Shown: positions 24,771 to 35,159, counted from the stretch's first letter. The stretch: DNA of 64,000 nucleotides from Microbispora oryzae (GCF_017896165.1 NZ_JAFCNB010000023.1:46994-110993); one strand, 5' to 3'. The notes: generated by a model not told the origin, from the letters alone. Made by a program: numbers and translations.

Positions 24771-25694
24771 ATGATGCGTGAGAACCCCGCCGCCGACGCC
24801 TCCGAGGTGTTCGCCGAGCACCGCGAGCTGTTGTTCTCGATCGTCTACAACATGCTCGGCACGGTCGGCGACACCGAAGACGTGCTGCAGGAGACCTGGC
24901 TGGCGTGGGCGGCCCGAGATGTGGCCGGCATCGACAACCACCGCGCGTACCTGGTGCGTGTCGCGGTCAACCAGGCCCTCGCCCACCAGAGCGCGTTGCG
25001 CAGGCGCAAGGAGGCCTACCTGGGCCCGTGGCTGCCGGAACCGCTGGTCACCGGTCCCGACGCCGCCGAGCCCGCCGTACGCGGTGAGTCGGTGTCGATC
25101 GCGCTGCTGGTGGTCCTGGAGACGCTCACCCCGCTGGAGCGGGCCGTGTTCGTCCTGCATGAGGTGTTCGCCTACCAGCACACCGAGATCGCCGCCATGC
25201 TGGACCGCAATCCGGCCGCGATCCGGCAGATCGCCCACCGGGCGCGCGAACACGTACAGGCCCGGCGTCCGCGCGCCCGGATCGACCGGCGTACGCACCG
25301 GGAGGTGACCGAGCGCTTCATCGAGGCGGCGTTCGGCGGTGATCTGCCCGCGCTGATGGAGATGCTCGCGCCCGACGTCGTCCTGTGGCCCGACGGCGGA
25401 GGCAAGTCGACGGCGGGCGGGCCGCGTCCGATCCACGGCCGCGACAAGGTCGCCCGGGTGGTCGTGGCCAACGCACGCGGCGGCGTGGACGTCCGGTACC
25501 GCCAGGTCAACGGCGACCCCTCCGTGGTGATCTTCACGGAGGACGCGCCCCTCGCGGTGATGGTGCTCGACCTCGACGCGGACGGGGAGCAGGTGCGCGA
25601 CATCTACGTGGTCAGCAACCCCGACAAGCTCGGATCCGTCTCCGAACGGGGTCCCGAGACCGCCGAAGGACGCGATGCCGATCAGGTGTCGTAG
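24771..25694 (+). CDS. sigJ: ECF41-family RNA polymerase sigma factor with SnoaL-like C-terminus (SigJ type)
   Basis: This 307-residue protein has sigma region 2 at about residues 12-75 (HRELLFSIVYNMLGTVGDTEDVLQETWLAW) and region 4 at about 115-165 (PLERAVFVLHEVFAYQHTEIAAML). A C-terminal extension of the SnoaL/NTF2 fold follows. Two ECF41 hallmarks are visible in it: DGGGK (within LWPDGGGK, about residue 208) and NPDKL near residue 286. In this family the extension acts as a built-in activity switch instead of a separate anti-sigma factor, and none is encoded here. The stop overlaps the convergent HycA-like gene by 13 bp. Gene symbol is by family analogy. Confidence 0.93.
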   Translation: MMRENPAADASEVFAEHRELLFSIVYNMLGTVGDTEDVLQETWLAWAARDVAGIDNHRAYLVRVAVNQALAHQSALRRRKEAYLGPWLPEPLVTGPDAAEPAVRGESVSIALLVVLETLTPLERAVFVLHEVFAYQHTEIAAMLDRNPAAIRQIAHRAREHVQARRPRARIDRRTHREVTERFIEAAFGGDLPALMEMLAPDVVLWPDGGGKSTAGGPRPIHGRDKVARVVVANARGGVDVRYRQVNGDPSVVIFTEDAPLAVMVLDLDADGEQVRDIYVVSNPDKLGSVSERGPETAEGRDADQVS

Positions 25695-26143
25695 GAGCCG
25701 TCCCAGGGCTCATAGAACCCGATGTGGTTGGGGTAGTACTCGACGTAGCCGTCGGCTCTGTCTGTTTCGTCGATGAGCCCGAACACGCAGTCGTGGGCGT
25801 CCACGCGGAAGGGACGGATGGCGATGTCCCCGTACTCCATGTCCCGCAAGCGGGCCACCATCCGGCGCAACGCTTGATCTGCCTCTGTGTCGTCGGTAAA
25901 CGGGCTGATCTCGGAGCTGAGGTGCCGGCCGTCCTGGTCGAACAGATGAAGGATCGCGAACCACGGCCCCGGGATCGGCTCACCACGCTCATCACGCCAG
26001 GGCCACTTGCCCATCTCTTCGAAGGCCGCGACGGGCCATCCCCGGCACACCCCTCCGAAGAACAGTCCTTCGGCGTGGGCGCCGATGGTGTCGGTGTGGT
26101 AGTCGGGCTGGTAGGCGATGGGGATCAGCTCGGGCGTCGGCAT
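25682..26143 (-). CDS. HycA-like conserved actinobacterial protein
   Basis: This 153-residue soluble protein starts at ATG 26143 (MPTPELIPIAYQPDY). It shows the pattern of a family often labelled 'formate hydrogenlyase regulatory protein HycA' in actinomycetes: IGAHAEGLFFGG, WFAILHLFDQDGRH, GDIAIRPFRVDAHDCVFGL, and an ending in FYEPWDGSYDT. The name is historical; no hydrogenase genes are present, and a role in formate metabolism is not supported. It lies downstream of rpoB on the same strand but behind a strong terminator, so it is separately expressed. Function unknown. Confidence 0.7.
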   Translation of the reverse strand: MPTPELIPIAYQPDYHTDTIGAHAEGLFFGGVCRGWPVAAFEEMGKWPWRDERGEPIPGPWFAILHLFDQDGRHLSSEISPFTDDTEADQALRRMVARLRDMEYGDIAIRPFRVDAHDCVFGLIDETDRADGYVEYYPNHIGFYEPWDGSYDT

Positions 26144-26265
26144 GGCAGTGACAGTAACCTCTGCCGATGGCACTTCGGGGAAGGTCCTCGACCCGGCGCT
26201 ATGCCGAGGACGGCTGCGCCGCCTCGGCGCCGCGGCCGTCGGTATGGCACCGACGAGGTCCGCGT

Positions 26266-26303
26266 GGCCGGGGCCGGAAGACGGGCGTCTTCCGGCCCCG
26301 GCC
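26266..26303 (-). terminator. Terminator of the stand-alone rpoB
   Basis: An 18-bp perfect stem (26266-26283 with 26286-26303) with only two unpaired loop bases lies 28 bp after the rpoB stop. A strong terminator here confirms that rpoB is not cotranscribed with an rpoC. Confidence 0.8.
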
Positions 26304-26331
26304 CGCACGCGGAGATCCGGTGCGGGAACGG

Positions 26332-29300
26332 TCAGACCTCGTCGACGGTCATCGCGCCCTCGTGGGGACGCCGGGACAGATCGATGCCGAGCTCTTCCGC
26401 CGCGCGGAAGACGTCCTCGTCGGTGTCGCGCATCTCGATGGATCTGCCGTCGCTGGAGAGCACCTCGACGTTGAGGCAGAGCGACTGCATCTCCTTGATG
26501 AGGACCTTGAAGGACTCGGGAATGCCCGGCTCCGGGATGTTCTCACCCTTGACGATGGCCTCGTAGACCTTCACCCGGCCCAGGACGTCGTCGGACTTGA
26601 TGGTCAGCTGCTCCTGCAGGGCGTAGGCGGCGCCGTACGCCTCCAGCGCCCACACCTCCATCTCGCCGAACCGCTGCCCGCCGAACTGCGCCTTACCACC
26701 CAGCGGCTGCTGGGTGATCATGGAGTACGGGCCCGTCGACCGGGCGTGGATCTTGTCGTCCACCAGGTGGAGCAGCTTCAGGATGTAGATGTAACCGACC
26801 GCGATCGGGTGCGGGAACGGCTCGCCGGAGCGGCCGTCGAACAGCCGGGCCTTACCGCCGCCCTGCACCAGCCGGTCCCCGTCGCGGTTGGGGATGGTGC
26901 TGTCGAGGAGTCCGACGATCTCCTCCTCGTGGGCGCCGTCGAAGACGGGGGTGGCCATGTTGGTGTGCGGCTCGACCTGGCCGAAGCCCTTGTCGCGCAG
27001 CCGCTCGGCCCACGCCTCCTGGACGCCGGTGATGTCCCACCCTCGGGCGGCGATCCAGCCCAGGTGGGTCTCCAGCACCTGGCCGACGTTCATCCGGCCG
27101 GGCACGCCCAGCGGGTTGAGGATGATGTCGACCGGGGTGCCGTCCTCCAGGAACGGCATGTCCTCGACCGGCAGGATCTTGGAGATGACGCCCTTGTTGC
27201 CGTGCCGGCCCGCGAGCTTGTCCCCATCGGTGATCTTGCGCTTCTGCGCCACGTAGACGCGGACCAGCTCGTTGACCCCCGGAGGAAGCTCGTCGCCCTC
27301 CTCACGGGAGAACACGCGGACGCCGATGACCTTGCCCGACTCACCGTGCGGCACCTTCAGCGAGGTGTCACGCACCTCACGGGCCTTCTCCCCGAAGATC
27401 GCCCGCAGCAGCCGCTCCTCCGGCGTCAGCTCCGTCTCACCCTTCGGCGTGACCTTGCCGACCAGGATGTCCCCCGTGGTGACTTCCGCGCCGATGCGGA
27501 TGATGCCCCGCTCGTCGAGGTCGGCCAGCACCTCCTCGGAGACGTTGGGGATGTCGCGGGTGATCTCCTCCGGGCCCAGCTTGGTGTCGCGGGCGTCGAC
27601 CTCGTGCTCCTCGATGTGGATCGACGACAGCACGTCGTCCTGCACCAGCCGCTGGGACAGGATGATCGCGTCCTCGTAGTTGTGACCCTCCCACGGCATG
27701 AACGCCACCAGCAGGTTCTTGCCCAACGCCATCTCACCGTTGTCGGTGCACGGCCCGTCGGCGATGACCTGGTTGACCTCCACCCGGTCACCCTCGGTCA
27801 CGATCGGCTTCTGGTTGAAGCAGGTGCCCTGGTTGGACCGCTTGAACTTCGCCACCCGATACGTCGTGCGGGTGCCGTCGTCGTTCATCACGGTGACGTA
27901 GTCGGCCGAGACCTCCTCGACCACACCGGCCTTCTCCGCGCTGATCACGTCGCCGGCGTCGGTCGCGGCACGGTACTCCATGCCGGTGCCCACCAGCGGC
28001 GCCTCGCTCTTCAGCAGCGGCACGGACTGGCGCATCATATTGGAGCCCATCAGCGCCCGGTTGGCGTCGTCGTGCTCCAGGAACGGGATCATCGCGGTCG
28101 CCACCGACACCATCTGACGCGGCGACACGTCGACGTAGTCGACCTCCTCGGCACGCGCGAGCTCGGTCTCGCCGCCCTTGGTCCGGACCAGGACGCGAGC
28201 CTCGGCGAACGAACCGTCCGGGTTGAGCGCCGTGTTGGCCTGCGCCTTGACGTAGCGGTCTTCCTCGTCGGCGGTCAGGTAGTCGATCTCGTCGGTGACC
28301 CTGCCCTCGACGACGCGCCGGTACGGCGTCTCGACGAAGCCGAAGGCGTTGAGCCGGCCGTAGGAGGCCAGTGAGCCGATGAGGCCGATGTTCGGGCCTT
28401 CCGGCGTCTCGATCGGGCACATCCGGCCGTAGTGGGACGGGTGCACGTCACGAACCTCGAAGCCGGCCCGCTCACGGGACAGACCGCCGGGACCCAGCGC
28501 GTTCAGGCGCCGCTTGTGGGTCAGACCCGCCAGCGGGTTGGTGTGGTCCATGAACTGCGACAGCTGGGACGTGCCGAAGAACTCCTTGATCGACGCCACC
28601 ACCGGGCGGATGTTGATCAGGGTCTGCGGCGTGATCGCCTCGACGTCCTGGGTCGTCATCCGCTCGCGGACAACGCGCTCCATGCGGGCCAGGCCCAGGC
28701 GGACCTGGTTCTGGATCAGTTCGCCGACACTGCGGAGCCGCCGGTTGCCGAAGTGGTCGATGTCGTCGGTCTCGACGATCACCTCACGGCCGCCCGCGCC
28801 CGCCATCGACTCCTCACCCGCGTGCAACCGCACCAGGTATTCGATGGTGGCAACGACGTCTTCCTCGGTCAGCGTGCCCTGCGTGATCTCCGAGTCGACG
28901 CCCAGCTTCTTGTTGATCTTGTAGCGGCCCACCTTCGCCAGGTCATACCGCTTGGGATTGAAATACAGATTCTCCAGCAACGCCTGCGCCGACTCCTTGG
29001 TCGGCGGCTCACCCGGACGCAGCTTGCGGTAGATGTCCAGCAGCGCGTCATCCTGACCGGAGGTGTGATCCTTCTCCAGCGTCGCCCGGATCGACTCATA
29101 CTGACCGAACCGCTCAAGAATCTGGTCGCTCGTCCACCCCAGCGCCTTCAGCAGCACGGTCACGGGCTGCTTGCGCTTACGGTCGACTCGCACCCCGACG
29201 CTGTCACGCTTGTCGATCTCGAACTCCAGCCAGGCCCCCCGCGAGGGAATCACCCGGCAGCCGAACAGATCCTTGTCGGAGGTCTTGTCGACCGAACGAT

Positions 29301-29811
29301 CGAAGTAGACACCCGGCGACCGGACCAGCTGGGACACCACCACACGCTCGGTCCCGTTGATGATGAACGTGCCCTTCGACGTCATGAGCGGGAAGTCGCC
29401 CATGAACACCGTCTGGCTCTTGATCTCACCCGTGGTGTTATTGATGAACTCCGCCGTCACGAACATGGGGGCGGAGAAGGTCATGTCCTTGTCTCTGCAC
29501 TCCTCCACGGAGTACTTCGACGGCTCGAATCGATGATCGCGGAACGACAGGGACATGGTCCCGGAGAAGTCCTCAATCGGACTGATCTCTTCGAAGATCT
29601 CTTCAAGGCCCGACTGGGCCGGAACGTCCCTGCGCCCGGCCTGACGAGCCGCCTCGACCCTGGCCTTCCACTTCTGGTTCCCGAGCAGCCAGTCGAAGGA
29701 CTCGGTCTGCAGGGCGAGAAGGTCGGGAACTTCGAGCGGCTCCTCGATACGCGAGAAAGACACACGACGGGGACCAGCGGGGACGGCGGAGGCGTTGCGC
29801 GAGGCTGCCAA
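26332..29811 (-). CDS. rpoB: RNA polymerase beta subunit, second-type (stand-alone) copy
   Basis: This is a full-length 1159-residue beta subunit. It starts at TTG 29811, opening [10 protein letters not shown] after GGAAGGACATC; actinobacterial RpoB begins the same way. All core regions are present, from [17 protein letters not shown] to the C-terminal [13 protein letters not shown]. Two features mark it as an extra copy. First, context: no rpoC downstream and no ribosomal protein genes upstream; the neighbours are a HycA-like gene and an esterase, and an 18-bp terminator follows. Second, the rifampicin region reads [20 protein letters not shown]. Relative to E. coli it has Q517H, S522A and S531N (residues 423, 428 and 437 here) while D516 and H526 are kept. 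Some Streptosporangiaceae such as Nonomuraea are known to carry a second rpoB(R) that lowers rifampicin sensitivity and alters secondary metabolism. The window alone cannot show the other copy. Confidence 0.93.
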   Translation of the reverse strand: MAASRNASAVPAGPRRVSFSRIEEPLEVPDLLALQTESFDWLLGNQKWKARVEAARQAGRRDVPAQSGLEEIFEEISPIEDFSGTMSLSFRDHRFEPSKYSVEECRDKDMTFSAPMFVTAEFINNTTGEIKSQTVFMGDFPLMTSKGTFIINGTERVVVSQLVRSPGVYFDRSVDKTSDKDLFGCRVIPSRGAWLEFEIDKRDSVGVRVDRKRKQPVTVLLKALGWTSDQILERFGQYESIRATLEKDHTSGQDDALLDIYRKLRPGEPPTKESAQALLENLYFNPKRYDLAKVGRYKINKKLGVDSEITQGTLTEEDVVATIEYLVRLHAGEESMAGAGGREVIVETDDIDHFGNRRLRSVGELIQNQVRLGLARMERVVRERMTTQDVEAITPQTLINIRPVVASIKEFFGTSQLSQFMDHTNPLAGLTHKRRLNALGPGGLSRERAGFEVRDVHPSHYGRMCPIETPEGPNIGLIGSLASYGRLNAFGFVETPYRRVVEGRVTDEIDYLTADEEDRYVKAQANTALNPDGSFAEARVLVRTKGGETELARAEEVDYVDVSPRQMVSVATAMIPFLEHDDANRALMGSNMMRQSVPLLKSEAPLVGTGMEYRAATDAGDVISAEKAGVVEEVSADYVTVMNDDGTRTTYRVAKFKRSNQGTCFNQKPIVTEGDRVEVNQVIADGPCTDNGEMALGKNLLVAFMPWEGHNYEDAIILSQRLVQDDVLSSIHIEEHEVDARDTKLGPEEITRDIPNVSEEVLADLDERGIIRIGAEVTTGDILVGKVTPKGETELTPEERLLRAIFGEKAREVRDTSLKVPHGESGKVIGVRVFSREEGDELPPGVNELVRVYVAQKRKITDGDKLAGRHGNKGVISKILPVEDMPFLEDGTPVDIILNPLGVPGRMNVGQVLETHLGWIAARGWDITGVQEAWAERLRDKGFGQVEPHTNMATPVFDGAHEEEIVGLLDSTIPNRDGDRLVQGGGKARLFDGRSGEPFPHPIAVGYIYILKLLHLVDDKIHARSTGPYSMITQQPLGGKAQFGGQRFGEMEVWALEAYGAAYALQEQLTIKSDDVLGRVKVYEAIVKGENIPEPGIPESFKVLIKEMQSLCLNVEVLSSDGRSIEMRDTDEDVFRAAEELGIDLSRRPHEGAMTVDEV

Positions 29812-30153
29812 CAGATGTCCTTCCGGAGAGCACGGATGGAATCGGACTGCGCGCACACCAAACGCCCCGGACGGAATCCAGGGGCGTCGACAAACGGCGC
29901 GAGAGAGCAGCGTACCGCAAACAATAAAGACGTGTCCACGCGTACTATAAGCGTCAACCTCGCTGCCATGTTCAGGTTGCCACAGCCGCAACGGGCTCGT
30001 CAACTTCCCTACGATCGCACCATGTGCCGGCGGTCCGGTTCGCGGCCGAGCGTACAGGCACCGTCATATCTCTGGGTTTTTCAAGACTTGACCGCGCGCT
30101 CCCCCAAGGGATGCTTCTCGCGACGGCAGCGACAAACCGGAGGCTGATCGACG
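29812..30153. promoter_or_regulatory. Divergent promoter interval of rpoB and the esterase gene
   Basis: These 342 bp contain no gene. On the minus strand, towards rpoB, TTGACG lies at 29952-29957 and TATAGT at 29944-29949, about 130-145 bp before the start codon, giving a long leader; the two elements overlap too closely to form one promoter, so more than one start is likely. The esterase gene on the plus strand has a weak ribosome site before 30154. Confidence 0.4.
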
Positions 30154-31092
30154 ATGAGCGAACCCGTTCTGGAGAGCGCGGCGCAGGCCTTCGCCGACGC
30201 GACGGCGAGCCCGCCCCATCTGTTCGAACTGCCGCCCGAGGTGGGCCGCAAGGCCGTCGACGAGGCCCAGTCACCAGAAATCGACGTGCCCGGCACCACG
30301 CGGGAGACCGTCGGGAACCTGACCGTCTTCCGGCCCGCCGATGCCGCCGAGCCCCTTCCCGTGATCCTGTACCTCCACGGCGGGAGCTGGGTGTACGGCA
30401 ACGACCACACCCACGGCAGATTGGCCCGCGAACTGGCCCTGGGCGTGGGAGCCGCGGTGGTGTTCGTGAACTACAGCCTCGCGCCCGAGGCACGCTATCC
30501 GGTCGCGATCCAGGAGAACCACGCCGCCGCCCGCTGGGTGGTCGAGCACGGTGCCACGCTGGGCCTGGACCCCTCCCGGATCGCGGTGGCCGGCGACTCG
30601 GCCGGCGGCAACATGGCGGCCGCGCTGACGTTCCAGGTCAAGGGCGCGATCCCGCTGGCGGCCCAGGTGCTGTTCTACCCCGTCACCGACGCCGCCTTCG
30701 ACACGGGCTCGTATCAGCGGTTCGCCACCGGCTACTTCCTGCGGCGGGACGCGATGCGATGGGCCTGGGACCAGTACACGACCAGCGAGGCCGAACGCGC
30801 CGAGATCACCGCGTCGCCGCTGCGCGCCACCACCGAACAGCTCCAGGGGCTGCCACCCGCGCTGGTCGTCACCGCGGAGGCCGACGTGCTGCGCGACGAG
30901 GGCGAGGCCTACGCCGGCAGACTGCGCGAAGCCGGCGTGCCGGTCGTCGCCGTGCGCTACAACGGCATCATCCACGACTTCGTCATGCTCAACGCCCTGC
31001 GTGGCACCCAGGCGGCTCAGGCCGCCATCGCCCAGGCCGTCGCCTTCCTCAAGGAGAGGTTCTCGGAAGTATCGCGACGTGTGCCAAATTAG
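30154..31092 (+). CDS. Alpha/beta hydrolase, hormone-sensitive-lipase (HSL) family esterase
   Basis: This 312-residue cytoplasmic esterase contains the oxyanion-hole motif LYLHGGSWVYG (about residues 72-82) and the nucleophile elbow GDSAGGN (Ser near residue 150). The acid is in TAEADVLRDEG near residue 247 and the catalytic His in IIHDF near residue 277. This arrangement is the HSL/acetyl-hydrolase family (bacterial carboxylesterases, family IV). No signal peptide is present. It is divergent from rpoB and 4 bp before the ArsR gene, so it may be cotranscribed with it. Natural substrate unknown. Confidence 0.93.
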   Translation: MSEPVLESAAQAFADATASPPHLFELPPEVGRKAVDEAQSPEIDVPGTTRETVGNLTVFRPADAAEPLPVILYLHGGSWVYGNDHTHGRLARELALGVGAAVVFVNYSLAPEARYPVAIQENHAAARWVVEHGATLGLDPSRIAVAGDSAGGNMAAALTFQVKGAIPLAAQVLFYPVTDAAFDTGSYQRFATGYFLRRDAMRWAWDQYTTSEAERAEITASPLRATTEQLQGLPPALVVTAEADVLRDEGEAYAGRLREAGVPVVAVRYNGIIHDFVMLNALRGTQAAQAAIAQAVAFLKERFSEVSRRVPN

Positions 31093-31096
31093 AGGT

Positions 31097-31474
31097 ATGT
31101 CGAAGCAAGTGCTGCCGATCGTGGACTCCGATGCGAACGCGTGCTGCGCGCCGCTTGCGTCCGAGCCATTGTCGGAGGGCGAGGCCGCCGAACTGGCGCC
31201 GCTGTTCAAGGCGATCGCCGACCCGGTGCGGCTGCGCCTGCTGTCCCTGATCGCCTGTCATGAGGGCGGCGAGGCGTGCGTGTGCGACCTCACGGTGGCC
31301 TTCGACCTGACCCCGCCGACCATCAGCCACCATCTCAAGGTGCTCAGGCAGGCCGGGCTCATCGACTCCCAACGGCGCGGCACGTGGGTCTACTACTGGA
31401 TCAACCCCGCGGTCCTGGCCCGCATGTCGGCGCTGATCGGCCCGGTGCCGCCCGCACTCGCGGGTACGGCGTGA
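31097..31474 (+). CDS. ArsR/SmtB-family metalloregulator
   Basis: This 125-residue winged-helix repressor starts at ATG 31097 (MSKQVLPIV). The DNA-binding helices lie at about residues 58-95 (CVCDLTVAFDLTPPTISHHLKVLRQAGLI). The CVC pair at the start of the third helix region, with an extra N-terminal CC at residues 15-16, is the arsenite/antimonite-type sensing set. No arsenical pump, reductase or methylase gene follows; the next gene is on the other strand. The target may be the esterase operon itself or a distant locus. Confidence 0.92.
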   Translation: MSKQVLPIVDSDANACCAPLASEPLSEGEAAELAPLFKAIADPVRLRLLSLIACHEGGEACVCDLTVAFDLTPPTISHHLKVLRQAGLIDSQRRGTWVYYWINPAVLARMSALIGPVPPALAGTA

Positions 31475-31525
31475 CGGGTCCCGCAACGCTCACGCCGCAG
31501 TGAGGTCACGGGGCTCTGACCGCGG

Positions 31526-33301
31526 TCACGCGAACCGGGCGATCGGGTTGTCCAGCTCGCCGGCGAAAACGAGCGCGGCGGAGGGGTCGGCCAGGTCGAG
31601 CATCTGCACGTTGTTCCGCAGTTGCAGCCGGTTGAGGCACGACAGCGCGAACCTGCCGGCGAACATGTCGTACCGGCGGAACCGGTCGGCCAGGTGCGGC
31701 GCCGACGCCTGGTAGCGGGAGACGCACCCGGCCACGGTCCGCCAGAAGGTCTCCTCGTCGAGCACGCCTTCGGTGGCCAGCACGGCGTTGAGGAACCTGA
31801 GGAAGCAGTCGAAGACATCCGTGAAGATCGACAGCAGCCGCAGGTGTTCGGGGACGTCCGCCCGGATCCGCTCGACCTCGGGAGGCAGCGGCACCCGCGA
31901 GTCCATCACGACGATCTCCTCCGCGATGTCCTTGAAGATCACCCGCTCGACCGCGCCGCCGTCCAGGACGAGGATGACGTTCTCTCCGTGCGGCATGAAC
32001 GCCAGGTCGTACGCGTAGAAGGCGTGCAGCAGCGGGGTCAGGTACGCGTCGAGGTAGCGCCGCAGCCACTCCTCGGCGGCCAGGCCCGACCGCTCGATCA
32101 GCGCTGCGGCCAACGACCTTCCCTCGTGGTCGACGTGCAGCAGGGACGCCATGGTGGCCAGGCGCCGGCCGGGTTCGAGCGCGGGGACCGGGCTCTCCCG
32201 CCACAGCGCCGCGAGCATCTTCCGGTACGGCGAGTGCCTGCCGGTGACGGCCTCGTACTGCCGATGGCGGTAGCCGACGGCGGCCCGCTCCCGGATGATC
32301 GTCAGCCGGGTCGCCCGGAAGGTCGCGTCGCCCGCGACGAGACCCGCGACCCAGTCGTTGATCGCCGGGGTCGCCGCCATGTACGCCGCGGACAGGCCCC
32401 GCATGAAGCCCATGTTCAGCACCGACAGGGCGGTCTTCACATAGTGCTTGGCCGGGTCGGTGACGTTGAAGAAGGTGCGGACCGACTGCTGGGCGAGGTG
32501 CTCGTCGTCGCCGGAGCCGAGGCAGACCAGCCGCCGCCGGGCGACCTCGCCGGCGAACGTCACCGACAGCTTGTTCCACCACTGCCAGGGATGCACCGGG
32601 ATGAGCAGATAGTCGGCGGGGTCGAGGCCGAGGCCGGTCAGGGTGGCCGCGAACCGGCCGAGGACCTCGTCGCCCAGCTCGGCTCGCATCAGCCGGTCGT
32701 AGTCCAGATCTGCCGAGCAGGTGAAGACGGCGTGGTCGCGGTGGGCGGCCAGCCAGATCAGCCGCACCGGGCGGGCGGCCTCCGGAGCGTAACGGTGGTA
32801 CTGGTGGATGCCGTAGCCGATCCGCCCGTTGTTCGCCACGAAGCACGGATGGCCCTCGGTCATGCCGGTCTCGACGGCCTGGAAGCCGGCCTCGGCCAGC
32901 TCGGCCGCGCCGACGGGAGGCTTGGCCAGCTTGTACGCGAGGCCCGACAGGGTGGAGCCGATCTCCTCCAGGTAGACGGGGATGACCTCGTCGCTCAGCC
33001 CGAGCGACCCGCGCAGTTCGGCGCACAGGTCGAGCGCGTCGAGCGGGAGTTCCGCGCCGTCGGCGACCCGGTGGCGGGTGATGCCCCCGATCCGCCAGTG
33101 GTCGAGTGACAGGAGGTCGGCGGCGAACCGGTACTCCACCGTGCCGTCGTCGGAGCGTACGGCGTAACGGCCGGCGCCCGCCGGCGCGGGGACGATCAGC
33201 CGCTCGTGGGCGAACTCGGCGAGCGCCTTGCGGACCAGGTGCCGGTTGGCGCGCGCCCAGTTGTCCGGTGTCAGATGGGAGACGGCGTCGCGGGGATTCA
33301 C
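31526..33301 (-). CDS. desD: NRPS-independent siderophore synthetase, desferrioxamine type
   Basis: This 591-residue IucA/IucC-family synthetase has the size and layout of DesD. The N-terminal NIS domain has the ATP-binding stretch EGHPCFVANNGRIGYG (about residue 147) and IPVHPWQWWNKL (about residue 239). The C-terminal FhuF-like domain has LMPHGEN-type AFMPHGENVILVLDG near 438. It joins and cyclises N-hydroxy-N-succinyl- or acetyl-cadaverine units to desferrioxamine in the cytoplasm. GTG 33301 overlaps the desC stop by 4 bp (GTGA). It is the last gene of SBP-desA-desB-desC-desD, controlled by the iron boxes at 37.8 kb. Confidence 0.95.
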   Translation of the reverse strand: MNPRDAVSHLTPDNWARANRHLVRKALAEFAHERLIVPAPAGAGRYAVRSDDGTVEYRFAADLLSLDHWRIGGITRHRVADGAELPLDALDLCAELRGSLGLSDEVIPVYLEEIGSTLSGLAYKLAKPPVGAAELAEAGFQAVETGMTEGHPCFVANNGRIGYGIHQYHRYAPEAARPVRLIWLAAHRDHAVFTCSADLDYDRLMRAELGDEVLGRFAATLTGLGLDPADYLLIPVHPWQWWNKLSVTFAGEVARRRLVCLGSGDDEHLAQQSVRTFFNVTDPAKHYVKTALSVLNMGFMRGLSAAYMAATPAINDWVAGLVAGDATFRATRLTIIRERAAVGYRHRQYEAVTGRHSPYRKMLAALWRESPVPALEPGRRLATMASLLHVDHEGRSLAAALIERSGLAAEEWLRRYLDAYLTPLLHAFYAYDLAFMPHGENVILVLDGGAVERVIFKDIAEEIVVMDSRVPLPPEVERIRADVPEHLRLLSIFTDVFDCFLRFLNAVLATEGVLDEETFWRTVAGCVSRYQASAPHLADRFRRYDMFAGRFALSCLNRLQLRNNVQMLDLADPSAALVFAGELDNPIARFA

Positions 33302-33870
33302 GCGCGCACCCCCCGGGTGGCGGCGCGGAACCGGTCGCGGGTGCAGACGCTCAGCAGCGCCTCCTTCTCCGGCTTGGCGATCCGCCCGACGACCTCGAAG
33401 CCCACGGCCGCGTTGAGCCGGTGGACCGCGGTGTTGCGCACATCCGGCTCGACCACGACGCGCCGGGCCGCCGGGTCGGCGAAGAGCATCTCCATGACCG
33501 TGGTGATCACGGCCAGCGTGAAGCCGTGGACCGGGGTGGCCGCCGGCGCACACAGGAAGTGCATGCCGACGTCGCCCTCCTCCGCGTCGTAGAGGCCGGC
33601 GAGCTCGACGTGGGCGGGGTCGTACCGCTCGACCAGGAACGCGGGCTCGCCGCCGGCCAGCCCCACGAACGCGTCGTGGTGCGGATGATCGACGATCGCG
33701 CGGTAGCCGGCGGCGACGCGGCCGAGGTCGGCGTCCCCCATCAGCCAGAATTCGGCCTTGGGGTGGGTCACCCACCGGTGCAGCGTCGCGGCGTCCGCGT
33801 CGACGTCGAGGGTCCGTACGGCGAACTCGCCGAGCCGGTCGCCGGTGCGGGTGAAGACGATCTCGCTCAT
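33298..33870 (-). CDS. desC: Hydroxy-cadaverine N-acyltransferase, GNAT fold
   Basis: This 190-residue acyl-CoA-dependent transferase of the IucB/RhbD family starts at ATG 33870, overlapping the desB stop by 4 bp. The family signature is visible: [17 protein letters not shown] near residue 32, [14 protein letters not shown] near 80, GMHFLCAP near 101, and a C-terminal [25 protein letters not shown] acetyl-CoA loop. It acylates N-hydroxycadaverine to make the hydroxamate unit used by DesD. Gene order and coupling match the des operon of Streptomyces. Confidence 0.94.
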   Translation of the reverse strand: MSEIVFTRTGDRLGEFAVRTLDVDADAATLHRWVTHPKAEFWLMGDADLGRVAAGYRAIVDHPHHDAFVGLAGGEPAFLVERYDPAHVELAGLYDAEEGDVGMHFLCAPAATPVHGFTLAVITTVMEMLFADPAARRVVVEPDVRNTAVHRLNAAVGFEVVGRIAKPEKEALLSVCTRDRFRAATRGVRA

Positions 33871-35159
33871 CTGATCACATCCTCGGGCGCCCCGAACTCC
33901 TGGAACGCGATGGTCTTCTCGATCGGGTAGTACTCGCGGCCCAGCAGCTCGCGGATGACGCACGAGTTGCGGTAGGGCCCCATGCCCAGGTCGGGCGAGG
34001 TGACGCTGTGCGCGTGGGTGGCGCCGTTCTGCAGGAAGATCCCCCGGCCGGTGACGTCGACGCTGTAGTTCCTCGCGACCCGGAGGCGGCCGCGGCCGTC
34101 CCGGCGGATGCGGTCGCGCACCGGCTCAAGGAAGGCGGGCACCTCGTAGCGGTAGCCGGTCGCCAGCACCAGACCCTGGGTGACCAGCGAGAAGTCGCGT
34201 CCCTGCTCCACGTTGCGCAGCCCGAGCACATACTCGCCGCCGTCATACGACGCGGTCCGCAGCTCGGTGTTGGTCAGCAGCCGGGTGGGGATCGGGCCGC
34301 GCACGGTCTTGGCGTAGAGCAGGTCGAAGATGCCGTTGATCAGCTCCGAGTCGATGCCCTTGTACAGCCCCTTCTGCTCCGACTCCAGCCGGTAGCGGGT
34401 GTCCTCCGGCAGCGCGTGGAAGTAGTCCACGTAGTCGGGGGAGGTCATCTCCAGCGTGAGCTTGGTGTATTCCAACGGGAAGAACCTGGGCGACCTGGTC
34501 ACCCAGGTGAGCCGGTAGCCGTGGGTGTCGATGCCGGACAGCAGGTCGTGGTAAATCTCGGCCGCGCTCTGGCCGCTGCCGACGACGGTGATGCTCTCCT
34601 TGCCCCGCAACGCGGCCCTGGCGTCCAGGTATCCGGCTGCGTGGACGAGGTCGCCGCCCAGCTCCCGGCACGGCTCGGGCAGGTACGGCGGGGTGCCGGT
34701 GCCGAGCACGAGGTGCCGCGCCCGGTGCTCGGCCGTTCCCCCGGCGCTCGTGTCGGTCACGTGGACCGTGTAGAGCCCGTCCCTCTCGTCGTACGTCACC
34801 GAGGTGACCTCCTGGCCGAAGCGGACGCCGCGCAGGCGCGCCGCGGCCCAGCGGCAGTAGGCGTTGTACTCCGTGCGGAGCTGGTAGAAGGTCTCGCGGA
34901 TGTAGAAGGGGTAGAGCCGCCCCGACTCCTTGAGGTAGTTGAGGAACGAGTAGGGGGAGGTCGGGTCGGCCAGGGTGACCAGGTCGGCGATGAACGGCGT
35001 CTGGAGCGTGGCCGACTCGAGCAGCATCCCCGGGTGCCAGTCGAAGCCGGGCCTGCGCTCCAGGAACAGCCCGTCGAGCTCGCCGATCGGCTCGGTCAGG
35101 CAGGCCAGGCCGAGGTTGTGCGGACCCAGCCCGATCGCGATGAAGTCGTGCGTGGACAT
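33867..35159 (-). CDS. desB: Cadaverine N-hydroxylase (flavin monooxygenase)
   Basis: This 430-residue protein of the L-lysine 6-monooxygenase/IucD class contains FAD loop [10 protein letters not shown] (residues 9-18), NADPH loop [10 protein letters not shown] near 189, and the late [10 protein letters not shown] motif near 335. The start ATG 35159 opens [10 protein letters not shown]. It lies 32 bp after the desA stop and overlaps desC. It hydroxylates the amine made by DesA, using NADPH and oxygen. An upstream open frame on this strand continues through desA but is not coding. Confidence 0.95.
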   Translation of the reverse strand: MSTHDFIAIGLGPHNLGLACLTEPIGELDGLFLERRPGFDWHPGMLLESATLQTPFIADLVTLADPTSPYSFLNYLKESGRLYPFYIRETFYQLRTEYNAYCRWAAARLRGVRFGQEVTSVTYDERDGLYTVHVTDTSAGGTAEHRARHLVLGTGTPPYLPEPCRELGGDLVHAAGYLDARAALRGKESITVVGSGQSAAEIYHDLLSGIDTHGYRLTWVTRSPRFFPLEYTKLTLEMTSPDYVDYFHALPEDTRYRLESEQKGLYKGIDSELINGIFDLLYAKTVRGPIPTRLLTNTELRTASYDGGEYVLGLRNVEQGRDFSLVTQGLVLATGYRYEVPAFLEPVRDRIRRDGRGRLRVARNYSVDVTGRGIFLQNGATHAHSVTSPDLGMGPYRNSCVIRELLGREYYPIEKTIAFQEFGAPEDVIR

